Part shown: positions 1-7,487 of the stretch, piece by piece
How positions within the stretch are numbered: the first letter of the stretch is position 1
Layout: each line of letters starts with the position of its first letter
DNA from: CAZABC01 sp964483405
GTDB taxonomy: Bacteria > Chloroflexota > Limnocylindria > Limnocylindrales > CSP1-4
Direction of reading: 5' to 3'
Length of the DNA stretch: 23,511 nt
NCBI GenBank assembly: GCA_964483405.1
Contig: CAZABC010000033.1
Coordinates: 1 to 23,511 of the forward strand
Position numbers and translations under genes: made by a program
The notes under the pieces: generated by a model
Databases searched by the model: none
What the model was told of the DNA's origin: nothing
The model's input: only the letters and a program-made list of their open reading frames with translations

Positions 1-3
1 AGG

Positions 4-94
4 TGTCCACTATGTCCCGAGACATCCGTCCACGATGTCGTGAACTCAGACACTGTCGGGCGCGCCATTGTCATGAGTCGCGACATCTGCGACA
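4..94. repeat. Cluster of TGTC/GACA half-sites at the IS end
   Basis: TGTC occurs at 4, 13, 36, 54 and 69, and its complement GACA at 21, 49, 82 and 91. That is nine copies in 91 bp, several paired as ATGTC...GACAT. This density is far above chance for a GC-rich genome. Ends of IS481-like elements often carry such repeated motifs, so these are probably transposase-binding sites. Confidence 0.5.
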
Positions 95-101
95 CATGGA
101 G

Positions 102-995
102 TCAGCCGGTCGCTCGAGACCCCGGCCAGCGGCCGGGGTCTCGTCGTTGGTTCCGCCCGTAGCCCTTGCCGGGCTCGATCACGTGGCTGGAGAGGAGCTC
201 GCCGGTGTCGAGGGCGACGACCGTCACCTCCTGCTCGTCGACGATGGCGAGCACCCGGGCGCGGGCGTGGGCCTGGCCCACCTTGAGGTGGTGGGGCCGC
301 CCGGCGCGGCGGAGGGTCATGGCGCCCTTGCGGTCCGTCGTGTCGTAGCGCAGCCGGAAGTGGCCGCGGCCCTCGGGTCCCGATGGCCGGTCCTTCGGGG
401 TCGCCCGGTACGCCTCGCCGGGCGTCCGCCGGCCGATCGCCCGGTGCGGCCGCTGCTCGTTGTAGACCTCGCGGAAGGCATCGAGCTGGGCCTGGAGCTC
501 GGCGAGGGTCCGCGCGACCGGCTGCTGCCGGAGCCAGCGTTTCAGGGTCTGGTGGAAGCGCTCGATCTTGCCCTGGGTCTGAGGGTGGCCCGGGTTGCCG
601 TTCTTCTGGCGGATGCCGAGGTACGCGAGCAGGTGCTCGAGGCTGTTGCGGCCGCCGACGAGCCTCGTGGTGTACACGGTCCCGGTGTCGGTGAGCGTGG
701 CGGCGGGCCAGCCGTGCTCCTCGCCGGCCGCGGTGAAGGTCGCGACCACGTCGTCGCCGTCGACGCGGCGGAACACCGTGCACGAGAGGAGGTACCGGAA
801 GTGGTCGTCGAGCCAGTTCGCGATCTCGACCTCGCTGCCGTCGGCGAGGCGCCAGTGGGTGAAGTCCGCCTGCCAGACCTCGTTGGGGGCGGCCGCCTCG
901 AAGCGGATCCAGGAGCTCCGCGGCCGCTTGTGCGGCTCGGGCACGACGATGCCCGCGGCGTGGAGGATCCGGCGGATGGTCGAGACCGACGGCAC
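102..995 (-). CDS. IS481-family transposase (DDE integrase core), N-terminally truncated
   Basis: A DDE-type transposase acts on the DNA ends of its own insertion sequence. The integrase core is intact: an acidic residue in WQADFTHW (D44), a second in TDTG (D103) and the glutamate in GKIERFHQT (E145), numbered from the GTG at 995. The protein ends with the beta-rich C-terminal part usual in actinobacterial-type IS481 proteins. The family usually has about 400 residues, and here roughly the first 100-130, carrying the helix-turn-helix DNA-binding region, are missing. Transposase-like sequence (LLARYGRRGP) continues upstream of the GTG, up to a TAG at 1065-1067, so 995 is only the first available start and not an ancestral one. 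The last codons overlap a perfect 13-bp hairpin (115-143). Family assignment is confident; function is probably lost. Confidence 0.8.
   Translation of the reverse strand: MPSVSTIRRILHAAGIVVPEPHKRPRSSWIRFEAAAPNEVWQADFTHWRLADGSEVEIANWLDDHFRYLLSCTVFRRVDGDDVVATFTAAGEEHGWPAATLTDTGTVYTTRLVGGRNSLEHLLAYLGIRQKNGNPGHPQTQGKIERFHQTLKRWLRQQPVARTLAELQAQLDAFREVYNEQRPHRAIGRRTPGEAYRATPKDRPSGPEGRGHFRLRYDTTDRKGAMTLRRAGRPHHLKVGQAHARARVLAIVDEQEVTVVALDTGELLSSHVIEPGKGYGRNQRRDPGRWPGSRATG
115..143. repeat. Perfect 13-bp hairpin at the end of the transposase gene
   Basis: CGAGACCCCGGCC (115-127) pairs perfectly with 131-143 around the 3-base loop AGC. It lies inside the last codons of the transposase, just before its stop. 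There is no T-run on either side, so it is a GC-only hairpin. It may stop transcription out of the element or limit transcription into it. Confidence 0.5.
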
Positions 996-1067
996 CGGCA
1001 GGCCCTCGACGGGACCTGGGCTCCAGGCCGTCGGCCCCCTCCTCCCGTACCGGGCGAGGAGGTGCTA

Positions 1068-1294
1068 CCTGCCACAGGTCCGGATGTGCCGACTCGTTCG
1101 GCTAGAGCCCGATCGGGAGCCTGAGAAGTCTCGGGCTGCGCATCGTCGGCAGTTCGTGCGCATCCGGATCGCCGGTCGCACCCCCGGCTCGTCGTCACTG
1201 ACTCGCCGGTCGGCAGCGAGCGTCGAAGATCGAGTGACGGGTCCCTTGGTCACCGGGATGGTACTCGCTCGTTCATGCCCCGAACGGCGAACGC
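1068..1294. other. Intergenic region without a recognisable gene
   Basis: This is a 227-base gap between the IS remnant and the next gene. A loose inverted repeat pairs AGCCCGA (1106-1112) with TCGGGCT (1131-1137). The minus-strand frames passing through here give arginine/serine-rich shadow translations with no resemblance to the missing transposase N-terminus. I see no tRNA or ncRNA signature. Confidence 0.4.
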
Positions 1295-1797
1295 TTACCC
1301 TGCCGGGCCGGACGGAGGGGCCATCTCCGACTCGAAGTGCCCCTCCGTCTCGCCGACGCGGCGGAGCGCGAGGTACTTCCAGCCCAGCCACTCCGTGAGA
1401 CGCCCGAGGACGGGACCCATCGCCGGGTCCTCCGTGGGGCCAGGAGACGGGGCTGATCGAGCTCGACGATCCGGTCGCGGTACTGCATCCGGCACCGGCC
1501 GGCGGCGATCACGTTGCGGGCCCACTCGGACCGGTCGCCGAGCGGGACCGCGAACCGGACGCCGTCGGGGGTCGCGATCGCGTGGAGCGGCGTCAGCCGG
1601 CGGATCCCCGTACGGCGACCGACGTGCTCGAGCGTCGCGAGCTCGGATACGCCGGTGCCCGACAGGCCGCGGCGGACGAGATACGGGTTGGCGACGTCGT
1701 TGGCGAACCCGGCGCCGAGCCGCGTGCACCGCATCCACCACACCACCAGGGCGACGAGGCCGGCGAGGCCAAGAGCCGCGACGAGGAGCTTGCGCAC
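1295..1797 (-). pseudogene. Deazaflavin (F420)-dependent nitroreductase-like protein, frameshifted
   Basis: The frame from a GTG at 1797 (AGGAAGG at 1806-1812, 8-base spacer) encodes an N-terminal membrane anchor (about residues 2-21). It then has a body resembling the small F420/deazaflavin-dependent oxidoreductases (DUF385/Ddn type), with the pattern HVGRRTGIRRLTPLHA followed by EWARNVIAAG. After residue A120 the family-like sequence moves to another frame (PTEDPAMGPVLGRLTEWLGW), which ends at TAA 1295-1297. Adding one G to the G4 run at 1436-1439 restores a continuous protein of about 168 residues. Either the gene is recently broken or the assembly lacks a base. The first frame alone would run on to 1273. 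Cofactor and substrate are inferred from family resemblance only. Confidence 0.55.
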
Positions 1798-2043
1798 GAC
1801 GAAGACCTTCCTGCGGGCCGGTCCCGGTCCTCCGTCTGCGCGCAGCCGGGGAGCGCGAGGGAACTGCCGACCGATCATGCCACGGCTTCGGGCATCGTCC
1901 GTCGCGGGATCGCCCTCTGGCCGGGATCACGTCACGGTCCGAGACGCCGGCACCGGATGGCTGAGGGCTGCGGCCGAGGGGCGATGTCGACGCCTACGCG
2001 GCGTTGACGGTGTGGCGCCCGATCGAGACCGGCCGGGCCCTCC
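1798..2043. other. Intergenic region between two same-strand genes
   Basis: These 246 bases contain the ribosome binding site of the frameshifted oxidoreductase (1806-1812) and otherwise nothing I can name. The long frames that cross it on both strands are arginine/proline-rich shadows. Confidence 0.4.
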
Positions 2044-2520
2044 TCAGCCCGCGGACTTCCTGACCAATCCGGCGATCCGCTCCTCGGCCGCCGCCGTCAG
2101 GCTCGTGACCGCGAATGCGACCGGCCACATCTCTCCGTCGTCGAGCCGGGCGTCGGGCTGGAAGCCGAGGGTCGAGTAGCGCACCTTGAACTTCGACTTC
2201 GCCTGGAAGAAGCAGATCACCTTCCCGTCCCTGGCGTAGGCCGGCATCCCGTAGAACGTCCGGGGCACCAGCGCCGGGGCGGTCGCCAGGACGATCGCGT
2301 GGATGCGCTCCGCGAGTGCTCGATCCTCGTCCGGCATCTCGGCGATCTTGGCCCGGACATCGGCCTCGCCCTGGGCGCGCGCCTGCTCCGGGGTGAGCTT
2401 GGCCGCCCGCTTGCGCTCCTGGATGGTCTCCCGCATCGCGGCGCGCTCGACCTCGCTCAGGCCGTCGCCCGACGGCTTCGCCGAGCTGCTGCGCTTCGAG
2501 GGTGCCTTCGCGTCGGCCAT
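2044..2520 (-). CDS. DUF1801 (YdhG/YjbR-fold) domain protein
   Basis: This is a 158-residue soluble protein. The first 60 or so residues are a lysine/alanine/glutamate-rich charged helical region. The rest matches the DUF1801 domain: a helical stretch (RIHAIVLATAPALVPRTFYG), then MPAYARDGKVICFFQ, KSKFKVRYSTLGF and a C-terminal helix. Family members share a frataxin/YjbR-like fold, and a few are called iron chaperones, but most have no proven role. I chose the ATG at 2520 because AGGAGG (2528-2533) lies 7 bases upstream. The ATG two codons earlier (2526) would have only a 1-base spacer. The gene stands alone, with 246 bases downstream and 219 bases upstream before the next genes. Confidence 0.8.
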   Translation of the reverse strand: MADAKAPSKRSSSAKPSGDGLSEVERAAMRETIQERKRAAKLTPEQARAQGEADVRAKIAEMPDEDRALAERIHAIVLATAPALVPRTFYGMPAYARDGKVICFFQAKSKFKVRYSTLGFQPDARLDDGEMWPVAFAVTSLTAAAEERIAGLVRKSAG

Positions 2521-2739
2521 GTCCATGCCTCCTAGTACCGGACGCGCCGCCGCGGCGGCGTACCGAGGGCGCCCACCGTCGCGATGGGTCGACCGAACCC
2601 TACCGCGCGGCCGCGAGATCCGCCGCTCCGAGGAGCCGGCCGCCGTGTCGGCCACGCTCCTCTGGCGCACCAGCCGAGCCGGATCGCGTTCCGGCCGCAC
2701 GTCCTGCCCGGCCGTCGCCGGGCTCCGCCGGCCGCGGGA
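2521..2739. other. Intergenic region with a GC palindrome
   Basis: This region carries the DUF1801 ribosome binding site and a perfect 16-bp palindrome of CGCCGCC...GGCGGCG type at 2545-2560, which could be an operator but may be chance in such GC-rich DNA. Nothing else is recognisable. Confidence 0.3.
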
Positions 2740-3873
2740 TCAGACGTCGAGCAACGCGTCGGCCCACCACGCGGGTGGCGCCGGCATCGGCTCCAGTGCC
2801 GGGCTCGAGTGCGAGGGACCGTGGACGGGCGGTGCCGCGTCGTTCACGGTCGCCTGGCGGGCGACGACCGCCTCGGCGGCCACGTTGAACACCGTCAGGT
2901 CCTGCGTGACGGTCACGGGTCCCTGGTAGCTGACGGCGAGCTCGTCGAACACCACGTCGGTCCCCGGCGTCAGGTCGAGGTGCCAGAGCGCTCCCATCCG
3001 GGGCTGCGTTCGGGCGAGGATCTTGCCCATCTGTTCGGGGATGGTGTGAGCGAGCCTCGTGAGGTTGACCGCCGTCTCGAGCGGCAGGCCAGTGGCGCGG
3101 GCGAACACGGCCGGGGACTGGAAGCACTCGTGGATCAGCAGGTCCGCACCCGCAGCGGCCTCCACCACGTGGCGGCACGGCCGTGTGTCACCCGAGAAGA
3201 CGACCTTCCTGCCGGCGTACTCGATCGCATAGCCGACGGCGCCGCTCAGCCCGTGGATGGCCGGGAAGCTGGAGATCGTGACGCCGTTGCGGTCGTAGAT
3301 CGCGTCCGGCCGGTCGTAGGCGATCTCATGGGCGATCGCCTCGAACCCGGTCGTGGGACGCACGCCCCGGAGCGATGCCGCGTCCCATGCCATCGCCTTG
3401 CCCATGTGCTCGCAGAAGGCCGCGAGGCCGAGCGCCGGGTCCTCGCTGGCCCCGCCCCAGATCTCGACCGGATCGACCCGGCCGGCCTTCGCCAGGCTGC
3501 CCAGGAGGCCGGGGATGTCGCCGATGTGATCGGCGTGCAGGTGCGACAGGAAGACCTTCGTCGTCGACTCGACCGGGAGCCCGAGGGCGTCGAAGTTCGC
3601 GAGGGCACCCGAGCCCAGGTCGAAGAAGAAGAAGTCCTTCTCCGCGTTGCCGACTTCGACCAGGAGGGATCCCGACGCCTGGCTCCGCCGGATCCACGGG
3701 TCGCCGCTGCCCAGGATCGTGACCCGGATCTCGCCGACGGCCAGGGGCTCCGCACCCGGCACGAACGTCGGTTCGTAGGTCCGGGCCGGCGTGCCGACGA
3801 CCGGGCTTGTCGATAGCGGCGTCACGCTGCTCCCGCGTGCGAGTGCGTGGCGCCCGTCGTCCGTCGCCGTCAT
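2740..3873 (-). CDS. GntH-like metallo-beta-lactamase-fold hydrolase
   Basis: This is a 377-residue MBL-fold metallo-hydrolase of the RNase Z/arylsulfatase-like branch. Visible metal ligands are HLHADH (residues 111-116), H207 in SSFPAIHG, D229 in SGDT, H248, and histidines 276 and 298 near the C-terminus. The block KDFFFFDLGSGALANF (80-94) followed by TTKVFLSHLHADH, and the late QGPVTVTQDLTVFNV segment, are what I recall of proteins annotated as guanitoxin-biosynthesis MBL hydrolase GntH. None of the other guanitoxin genes is present, so the name marks a family and not a product. The start at 3873 has AGGAGG (3881-3886) 7 bases upstream. No signal peptide is evident, so it should be cytoplasmic. 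The substrate is unknown. Confidence 0.85.
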   Translation of the reverse strand: MTATDDGRHALARGSSVTPLSTSPVVGTPARTYEPTFVPGAEPLAVGEIRVTILGSGDPWIRRSQASGSLLVEVGNAEKDFFFFDLGSGALANFDALGLPVESTTKVFLSHLHADHIGDIPGLLGSLAKAGRVDPVEIWGGASEDPALGLAAFCEHMGKAMAWDAASLRGVRPTTGFEAIAHEIAYDRPDAIYDRNGVTISSFPAIHGLSGAVGYAIEYAGRKVVFSGDTRPCRHVVEAAAGADLLIHECFQSPAVFARATGLPLETAVNLTRLAHTIPEQMGKILARTQPRMGALWHLDLTPGTDVVFDELAVSYQGPVTVTQDLTVFNVAAEAVVARQATVNDAAPPVHGPSHSSPALEPMPAPPAWWADALLDV

Positions 3874-3973
3874 TCGAGGACCTCCTGGGGATCGATCGAC
3901 ACGCATCATCGCGCGTGAGGGCGGACTCCGTGCGCCTGACGCGTGGGCCGCCGGCGGCGATGGGCCCGCGACG

Positions 3974-4300
3974 CTAGCCGATGAGCTTGGCCTTGGCTGC
4001 CGCGAACTCCTCGTCGGTGAGGGCGCCCGCCGTGTGCAGGTCGGCCAGCTGCTTGAGCTGCGCCACGTCGATCCCGGGCACGACCGCGGCGGGCGCGGCC
4101 ATCGGGGCCACGGCGGCGGCCTGCTGCTGGGCCGCCATCGCGCCCTGCTGGTAGGCCGCCTGGTAGGCCGCCTGCTGCTCGGCGTCCTGCCGCGCGTACT
4201 TCTGCTGCTGGTGGTGGTGCACCGCACCCGCGGTCCCGGCGACCACCGCCGTGGTCGCGGCTGCCGCGAGCAGCGGGGCACCGCGTCGTCGCATCATCAT
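3974..4300 (-). CDS. Small membrane-anchored SHOCT-domain protein
   Basis: This is a 108-residue protein. Residues 3-6 are basic, followed by an alanine-rich hydrophobic segment (about 8-27) that should be a membrane anchor or signal. Next comes a histidine/glutamine stretch (HHHQQQKY) and a Gln/Ala-rich low-complexity linker (40-70). The C-terminus (about 76-108) is a SHOCT domain, with VAQLKQLADLHTAGALTDEEF then a terminal helix. SHOCT modules are short C-terminal domains that probably mediate oligomerisation or protein contacts; no enzymatic role is expected. Three ATGs are in tandem (4292-4300), with GGGAG upstream, so the start is certain to within two codons. It faces away from the CMD-family gene at 4542. 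Confidence 0.8.
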   Translation of the reverse strand: MMMRRRGAPLLAAAATTAVVAGTAGAVHHHQQQKYARQDAEQQAAYQAAYQQGAMAAQQQAAAVAPMAAPAAVVPGIDVAQLKQLADLHTAGALTDEEFAAAKAKLIG

Positions 4301-4541
4301 CGGTCGTTCTCCCGTGATCCGGATCGTACGGTCAGGCGAAGCGCGCCGCGATGGCCGCGAGGGGATGCGATACCGCCTCGGCCCGAGCGATCACGCGCCG
4401 CCGCCGGTTGCGAGTGAACCGCCCGCCGGGTGGCACCGCATCGCACGCGGCGGGCGATGCCGAGCGACGGGGGCGGGTCCTTAATGGCGCTGTCGCCCGG
4501 CGGGAGGTCGGCGACGTCGCGACCATGTGGGACGGGTCATC
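4301..4541. promoter_or_regulatory. Divergent intergenic region (SHOCT gene / CMD gene)
   Basis: These 241 bases separate two divergently transcribed genes and must contain both promoters. I cannot assign -35/-10 boxes with confidence. The only AT-rich spot is CCTTAATGG near 4479-4487. Confidence 0.35.
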
Positions 4542-4892
4542 ATGCAGTCCTCGGAGATGCTTCGGCGCCTGGCGATCGGCGATCGGACCCTGATCTCGGC
4601 ACTCGGTTCCGGCGACCAGCCTCCGGAGGCGGCCCGCCTCGACGAGCTGACGGCGTCGCTGGTCCGCGTGGCCGTGCTGGTGCCGCTCGACGCACCGCAA
4701 TCGTCGTACCAGTCGGCCGTCGAGGCTGCGATCCGGGCCGGCGCGTCGGTTGACGACCTGCTGGCGACGCTCGTGGCGACGATCGAGGCGGTCGGCGTGC
4801 CGAGGGTGGTGGCGGCCGCGCCGAGGATCGCGCTCGCCGCCGGCTACGACGTGGACGCCGCCTTCGAAGAGGCCGCGACCTGGGAAAGGTAG
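4542..4892 (+). CDS. Carboxymuconolactone decarboxylase-like (AhpD-fold) protein without cysteines
   Basis: This is a 116-residue all-helical protein. The core (about 33-105: LDELTASLVRVAVLVP, then VEAAIRAGASVDDLLATLVATI, then a helix ending in GYDVD) matches the CMD/AhpD-like fold. The redox CxxC motif of AhpD is absent: there is no cysteine in the whole protein, and the matching segment reads DAPQSSYQSAV. It is therefore not expected to act as a peroxidase, and its function is unknown. I chose the ATG at 4542; a GTG at 4527 would add five residues, and neither has a strong ribosome binding site. The TAG stop (4890-4892) lies inside a repeat/palindrome region. Confidence 0.65.
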   Translation: MQSSEMLRRLAIGDRTLISALGSGDQPPEAARLDELTASLVRVAVLVPLDAPQSSYQSAVEAAIRAGASVDDLLATLVATIEAVGVPRVVAAAPRIALAAGYDVDAAFEEAATWER

Positions 4893-4919
4893 CCGCGGCC
4901 GGGTAGCCGCGGCTACCCG
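4888..4919. repeat. Perfect 18-bp palindrome with overlapping direct repeat
   Basis: GGGTAGCCGCGGCTACCC (4901-4918) is a perfect palindrome, extendable by one pair to 4900-4919. The 12-mer GGTAGCCGCGGC occurs twice, at 4888-4899 and 4902-4913, and the first copy contains the stop codon of the CMD-like gene. It sits about 120 bases before the start of the MalT-like regulator. It may be an operator (for example for autoregulation) or a terminator hairpin without a T-run. Confidence 0.5.
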
Positions 4920-5038
4920 CGCTGCGCGCGTGGGCCGGTCGATGGTGTACGTTCCGTGACAGTCATCCCGCATGCGAGGCACGGCCACGACCACGGCACC
5001 CGGCGAGGTGCGGCGTCCCGACCGGGGACCCCGCCGCC

Positions 5039-7363
5039 GTGACCCAGCTGCCACCACCTTCCAGCCGTCGTTCCCGCTCGTCGAAGGCGAAGCTCCGCAG
5101 ACCGGTCCCCGGTCCCTCGACGGTCGTCCGGTCGCGGCTGATCGGGCTGCTCACGACCGACCCGCCGCCCCCCGTCGTCTCGGTCATCGCCCCAGCGGGA
5201 TACGGCAAGACCGTGCTGCTCGCCGACTGGGCGGCGCGGGCACGGCGAGACGTCGCGTGGTTGACGCTGGACCAGTTCGACAACGCCCCGAGCGTGTTCC
5301 TGACGTACGTCGCCGCGGCGATCGACCGGGTCAAGCCCGTCGACCCGTCCATCGGCATCGCGCTCTCGGCGCCGGGGACACGCATCCTGGCCGCCGCCGT
5401 CCCCCGCCTCGCCTCGGAGCTGCACGGGTGGCATCGCCCGGGCGCCCTGGTCCTCGACGACGTCCACCGGCTCGAGGACCGGGGTTGCCTCGACGCGCTG
5501 GGGGCGCTCATCGAGCACCTGCCCCCCGGCTTCCAGGTGGTCCTCGCCTCGCGGACGGCGCCTGACCTTCCGCTGGCGCGCCTGCGAGCCGACCGGAGGC
5601 TGCTCGAGATCCGGCGCGAGCAGCTGGCGTTCGACGCGGAGGAGACCGAGGCGCTCGCGGAGGGGGTCGGGCAGCGGCTGAGCCGGGAGGAGGCGCGGCT
5701 GCTCGCGGACCGGACGGAAGGCTGGGCCGCGGCCATCTACCTGGCGACCCTGGGGCGTCAGCGCTCGCTGGCGGGCAGCGCCGGAGTGGGCGAGGTCTCC
5801 GGGCGGGATGGATACATCGCGGAGTACCTGCGATCGGAGCTGGGTCCCGTCCTCGACGACGGCGACGTCACGGTCCTCACTCGGACGTCGGTCCTCGACA
5901 TCGTCGAGCCGGGACTCGCCGAGCATGTGGCGGACCAGCCTGACGCCACCGAGCGGCTGCGACGGCTCGCCCGCGCGAACCTCCTCATCGGGGGGGTCGA
6001 GGGCGAGCCGGGATCGTTCCGGTATCACCACCTCCTCAAGGACCACCTCGCTTCCGAGCTGGAACGTCGGGAGCCCGACGCCGAGGCGGGCCTCCACCGC
6101 CGCGCGGCCGCATGGTTCGCCGAGGCCCGGAGGCCCGAGCTGGCGATCGAGCACGCCATCGCCGGCGGCGATACGGACAGCGCGGCAAGGCTGGTCGAGG
6201 CGGCGACGCTGCAGACCTTTCTCATGGGGCATGGCGATCGCCTTGCGCACTGGCTCGGGACCTTCGATGCCGGCGTCTTCGAGCGCCGGCCGGCGCTCGC
6301 CTTCGGCGCCGCCCTATTCCATGCGCTCAGCGGGCGGCCGGAGGCCGCGGAGTGGGCAGCGGACGTGGTGGAGCGCTCCAGCTCCGCCGAGCCACCCGCC
6401 AACGGGGCAGCATCGTTGGAGTCGATGCAGGCGATGCTGCGGGCGAGCATGGTCCGCCGTGGACCGGCCGACGCGCTCGCGAACGCCGCCGCCGCCGTCG
6501 CCGCGGAGCAGCCCGGCAGCCCGTGGAGGACCTTGGCCCTCGAGCTGCTCGCGCAGGCGCATCTCATGGGCGGCGCCGTCACGACGGCGGAGGCGGCGCT
6601 GGCGGACGCCGTCGCGGCTGCTGCGGCCGGTGGCAGCTACGGCTTCTACGCCCTTGCGCTGTCGGCCAGCATCGCGATGGAACGGGGCGACTGGAGCGCC
6701 GCCGAGCGATGTGCGCGGGAGAGCCACCTGCGCCTCGACCGGATGAGGGTCGCGGAGGGGGTCTCCGCCATGCTGGTGCATGCCGTGGCGGCCCGGGTCG
6801 CCATCCACGACGGCGACCTCGTCCGCGGCCGGGAGGAGCTCGTCCACGCCCAGCTGCTGCAGCCCCTGGTCTCCTGGGCGTTGCCGACGGTCGTCCGGGC
6901 GCTGGTCGAGGTGGCGGGAGCGTATCTCGCGATCGCCGATCCAGCCGGCGCGGGCAGCGCCATCGCCCAGGCCGAGCGGGTCCTGGGGCGCCGGCCCGAC
7001 CTCGGCGTCCTCTCGGAGCAGGTCCACGAGATCCGTCCACGCATCCGCGAGTCCGCCGGCACCCTCGTCGGACCGTCCACCCTCACGCCGGCGGAGCTGC
7101 GGCTGCTCCCCCTGCTCTCGACCCACCTCCAGTTCCAGGACATCGCCGACCGCCTTGGCGTGTCGAGGCACACGGTCAAGACCCATGTCGTGTCCATCTA
7201 CGGCAAGCTCGGCGCGTCGAACCGCGGCGAAGCGGTCGACCGCGCCATCGAGCTCGGCCTGCTCGAGCCGTTTCCCGGGCTTCGGCTTACCGCGGGACAC
7301 CCGCTCGACCGCGCGCGGCCGACCCTGGCGGGGCGCCGCGCCGGCGACGACCCGGGCGGCTGA
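5039..7363 (+). CDS. MalT-like LuxR-family transcriptional regulator (ATPase + TPR-like + HTH)
   Basis: This is a 774-residue, STAND-type signal-transduction regulator. The Walker A motif APAGYGKT is at 51-58 and a Walker B LVLDD at 137-141, followed by VLASRTAPDLPLARLR, a typical MalT-family sensor segment. The middle (about 330-650) is a long alanine-rich helical array, consistent with TPR-like ligand-sensing repeats. The C-terminus (682-744) is a LuxR HTH (LTPAELRLLPLLS to the recognition helix SRHTVKTHVVSIYGKLG). Such proteins bind a ligand and ATP, oligomerise and activate promoters. The GTG start at 5039 is preceded by GGGGA with a 10-base spacer, and there is no in-frame ATG nearby. 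The inducer is unknown. The next gene downstream on this strand is the SulP gene, a possible target. Confidence 0.9.
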   Translation: MTQLPPPSSRRSRSSKAKLRRPVPGPSTVVRSRLIGLLTTDPPPPVVSVIAPAGYGKTVLLADWAARARRDVAWLTLDQFDNAPSVFLTYVAAAIDRVKPVDPSIGIALSAPGTRILAAAVPRLASELHGWHRPGALVLDDVHRLEDRGCLDALGALIEHLPPGFQVVLASRTAPDLPLARLRADRRLLEIRREQLAFDAEETEALAEGVGQRLSREEARLLADRTEGWAAAIYLATLGRQRSLAGSAGVGEVSGRDGYIAEYLRSELGPVLDDGDVTVLTRTSVLDIVEPGLAEHVADQPDATERLRRLARANLLIGGVEGEPGSFRYHHLLKDHLASELERREPDAEAGLHRRAAAWFAEARRPELAIEHAIAGGDTDSAARLVEAATLQTFLMGHGDRLAHWLGTFDAGVFERRPALAFGAALFHALSGRPEAAEWAADVVERSSSAEPPANGAASLESMQAMLRASMVRRGPADALANAAAAVAAEQPGSPWRTLALELLAQAHLMGGAVTTAEAALADAVAAAAAGGSYGFYALALSASIAMERGDWSAAERCARESHLRLDRMRVAEGVSAMLVHAVAARVAIHDGDLVRGREELVHAQLLQPLVSWALPTVVRALVEVAGAYLAIADPAGAGSAIAQAERVLGRRPDLGVLSEQVHEIRPRIRESAGTLVGPSTLTPAELRLLPLLSTHLQFQDIADRLGVSRHTVKTHVVSIYGKLGASNRGEAVDRAIELGLLEPFPGLRLTAGHPLDRARPTLAGRRAGDDPGG

Positions 7364-7487
7364 TGCGCCCGCTTCGCCCGTCGGGTGCGATGCGGACCCG
7401 GACCGCGAGGGCCTTTGATACGGGGAGGGTGGCCCGCGTGCGCCCTACCGACTTGCCCGTTGTGACCGCGTCGCGAGGATACAGGAC
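7364..7487. other. Short intergenic gap before the SulP gene
   Basis: These 124 bases between the MalT-like regulator and the SulP gene hold the SulP ribosome binding site (GAGG, 7475-7478). I see no clear terminator, so co-transcription with the regulator is possible. Confidence 0.3.

Larger units (their letters stand above)
4..1064 (-). mobile_element. IS481-like insertion sequence remnant, truncated at the transposase 5' side
   Basis: One end of the element is recognisable. Downstream of the transposase stop (102-104), bases 4-94 hold nine TGTC/GACA tetramers on the two strands, which look like repeated transposase-binding half-sites of an IS end. At the other side the transposase frame is open only as far as a TAG at 1065-1067 (minus strand). 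Beyond it I find neither the N-terminal helix-turn-helix part of the protein nor a matching end. The element therefore looks like a decayed or deleted copy that can no longer move by itself. The exact outer boundary may lie left of the window. Confidence 0.6.

Noticed and set aside
3..1124. 373-codon plus-strand frame across the IS remnant
   Set aside because: Complement of the transposase, whose DDE motifs are on the minus strand.
1100..1140. Possible tRNA-like or small-RNA fold with inverted repeats
   Set aside because: No T-loop GGTTCGA-type motif, no acceptor stem pairing and no CCA; only a 7-bp inverted repeat.
2584..3816. 410-codon plus-strand frame opposite the MBL hydrolase
   Set aside because: Asp/Arg/His-rich shadow; the sense frame has HLHADH and a good ribosome binding site.
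4913..6250. 445-codon minus-strand frame opposite the MalT-like gene
   Set aside because: No domain and Arg/Pro-rich; the sense frame has a clear ATPase and HTH.
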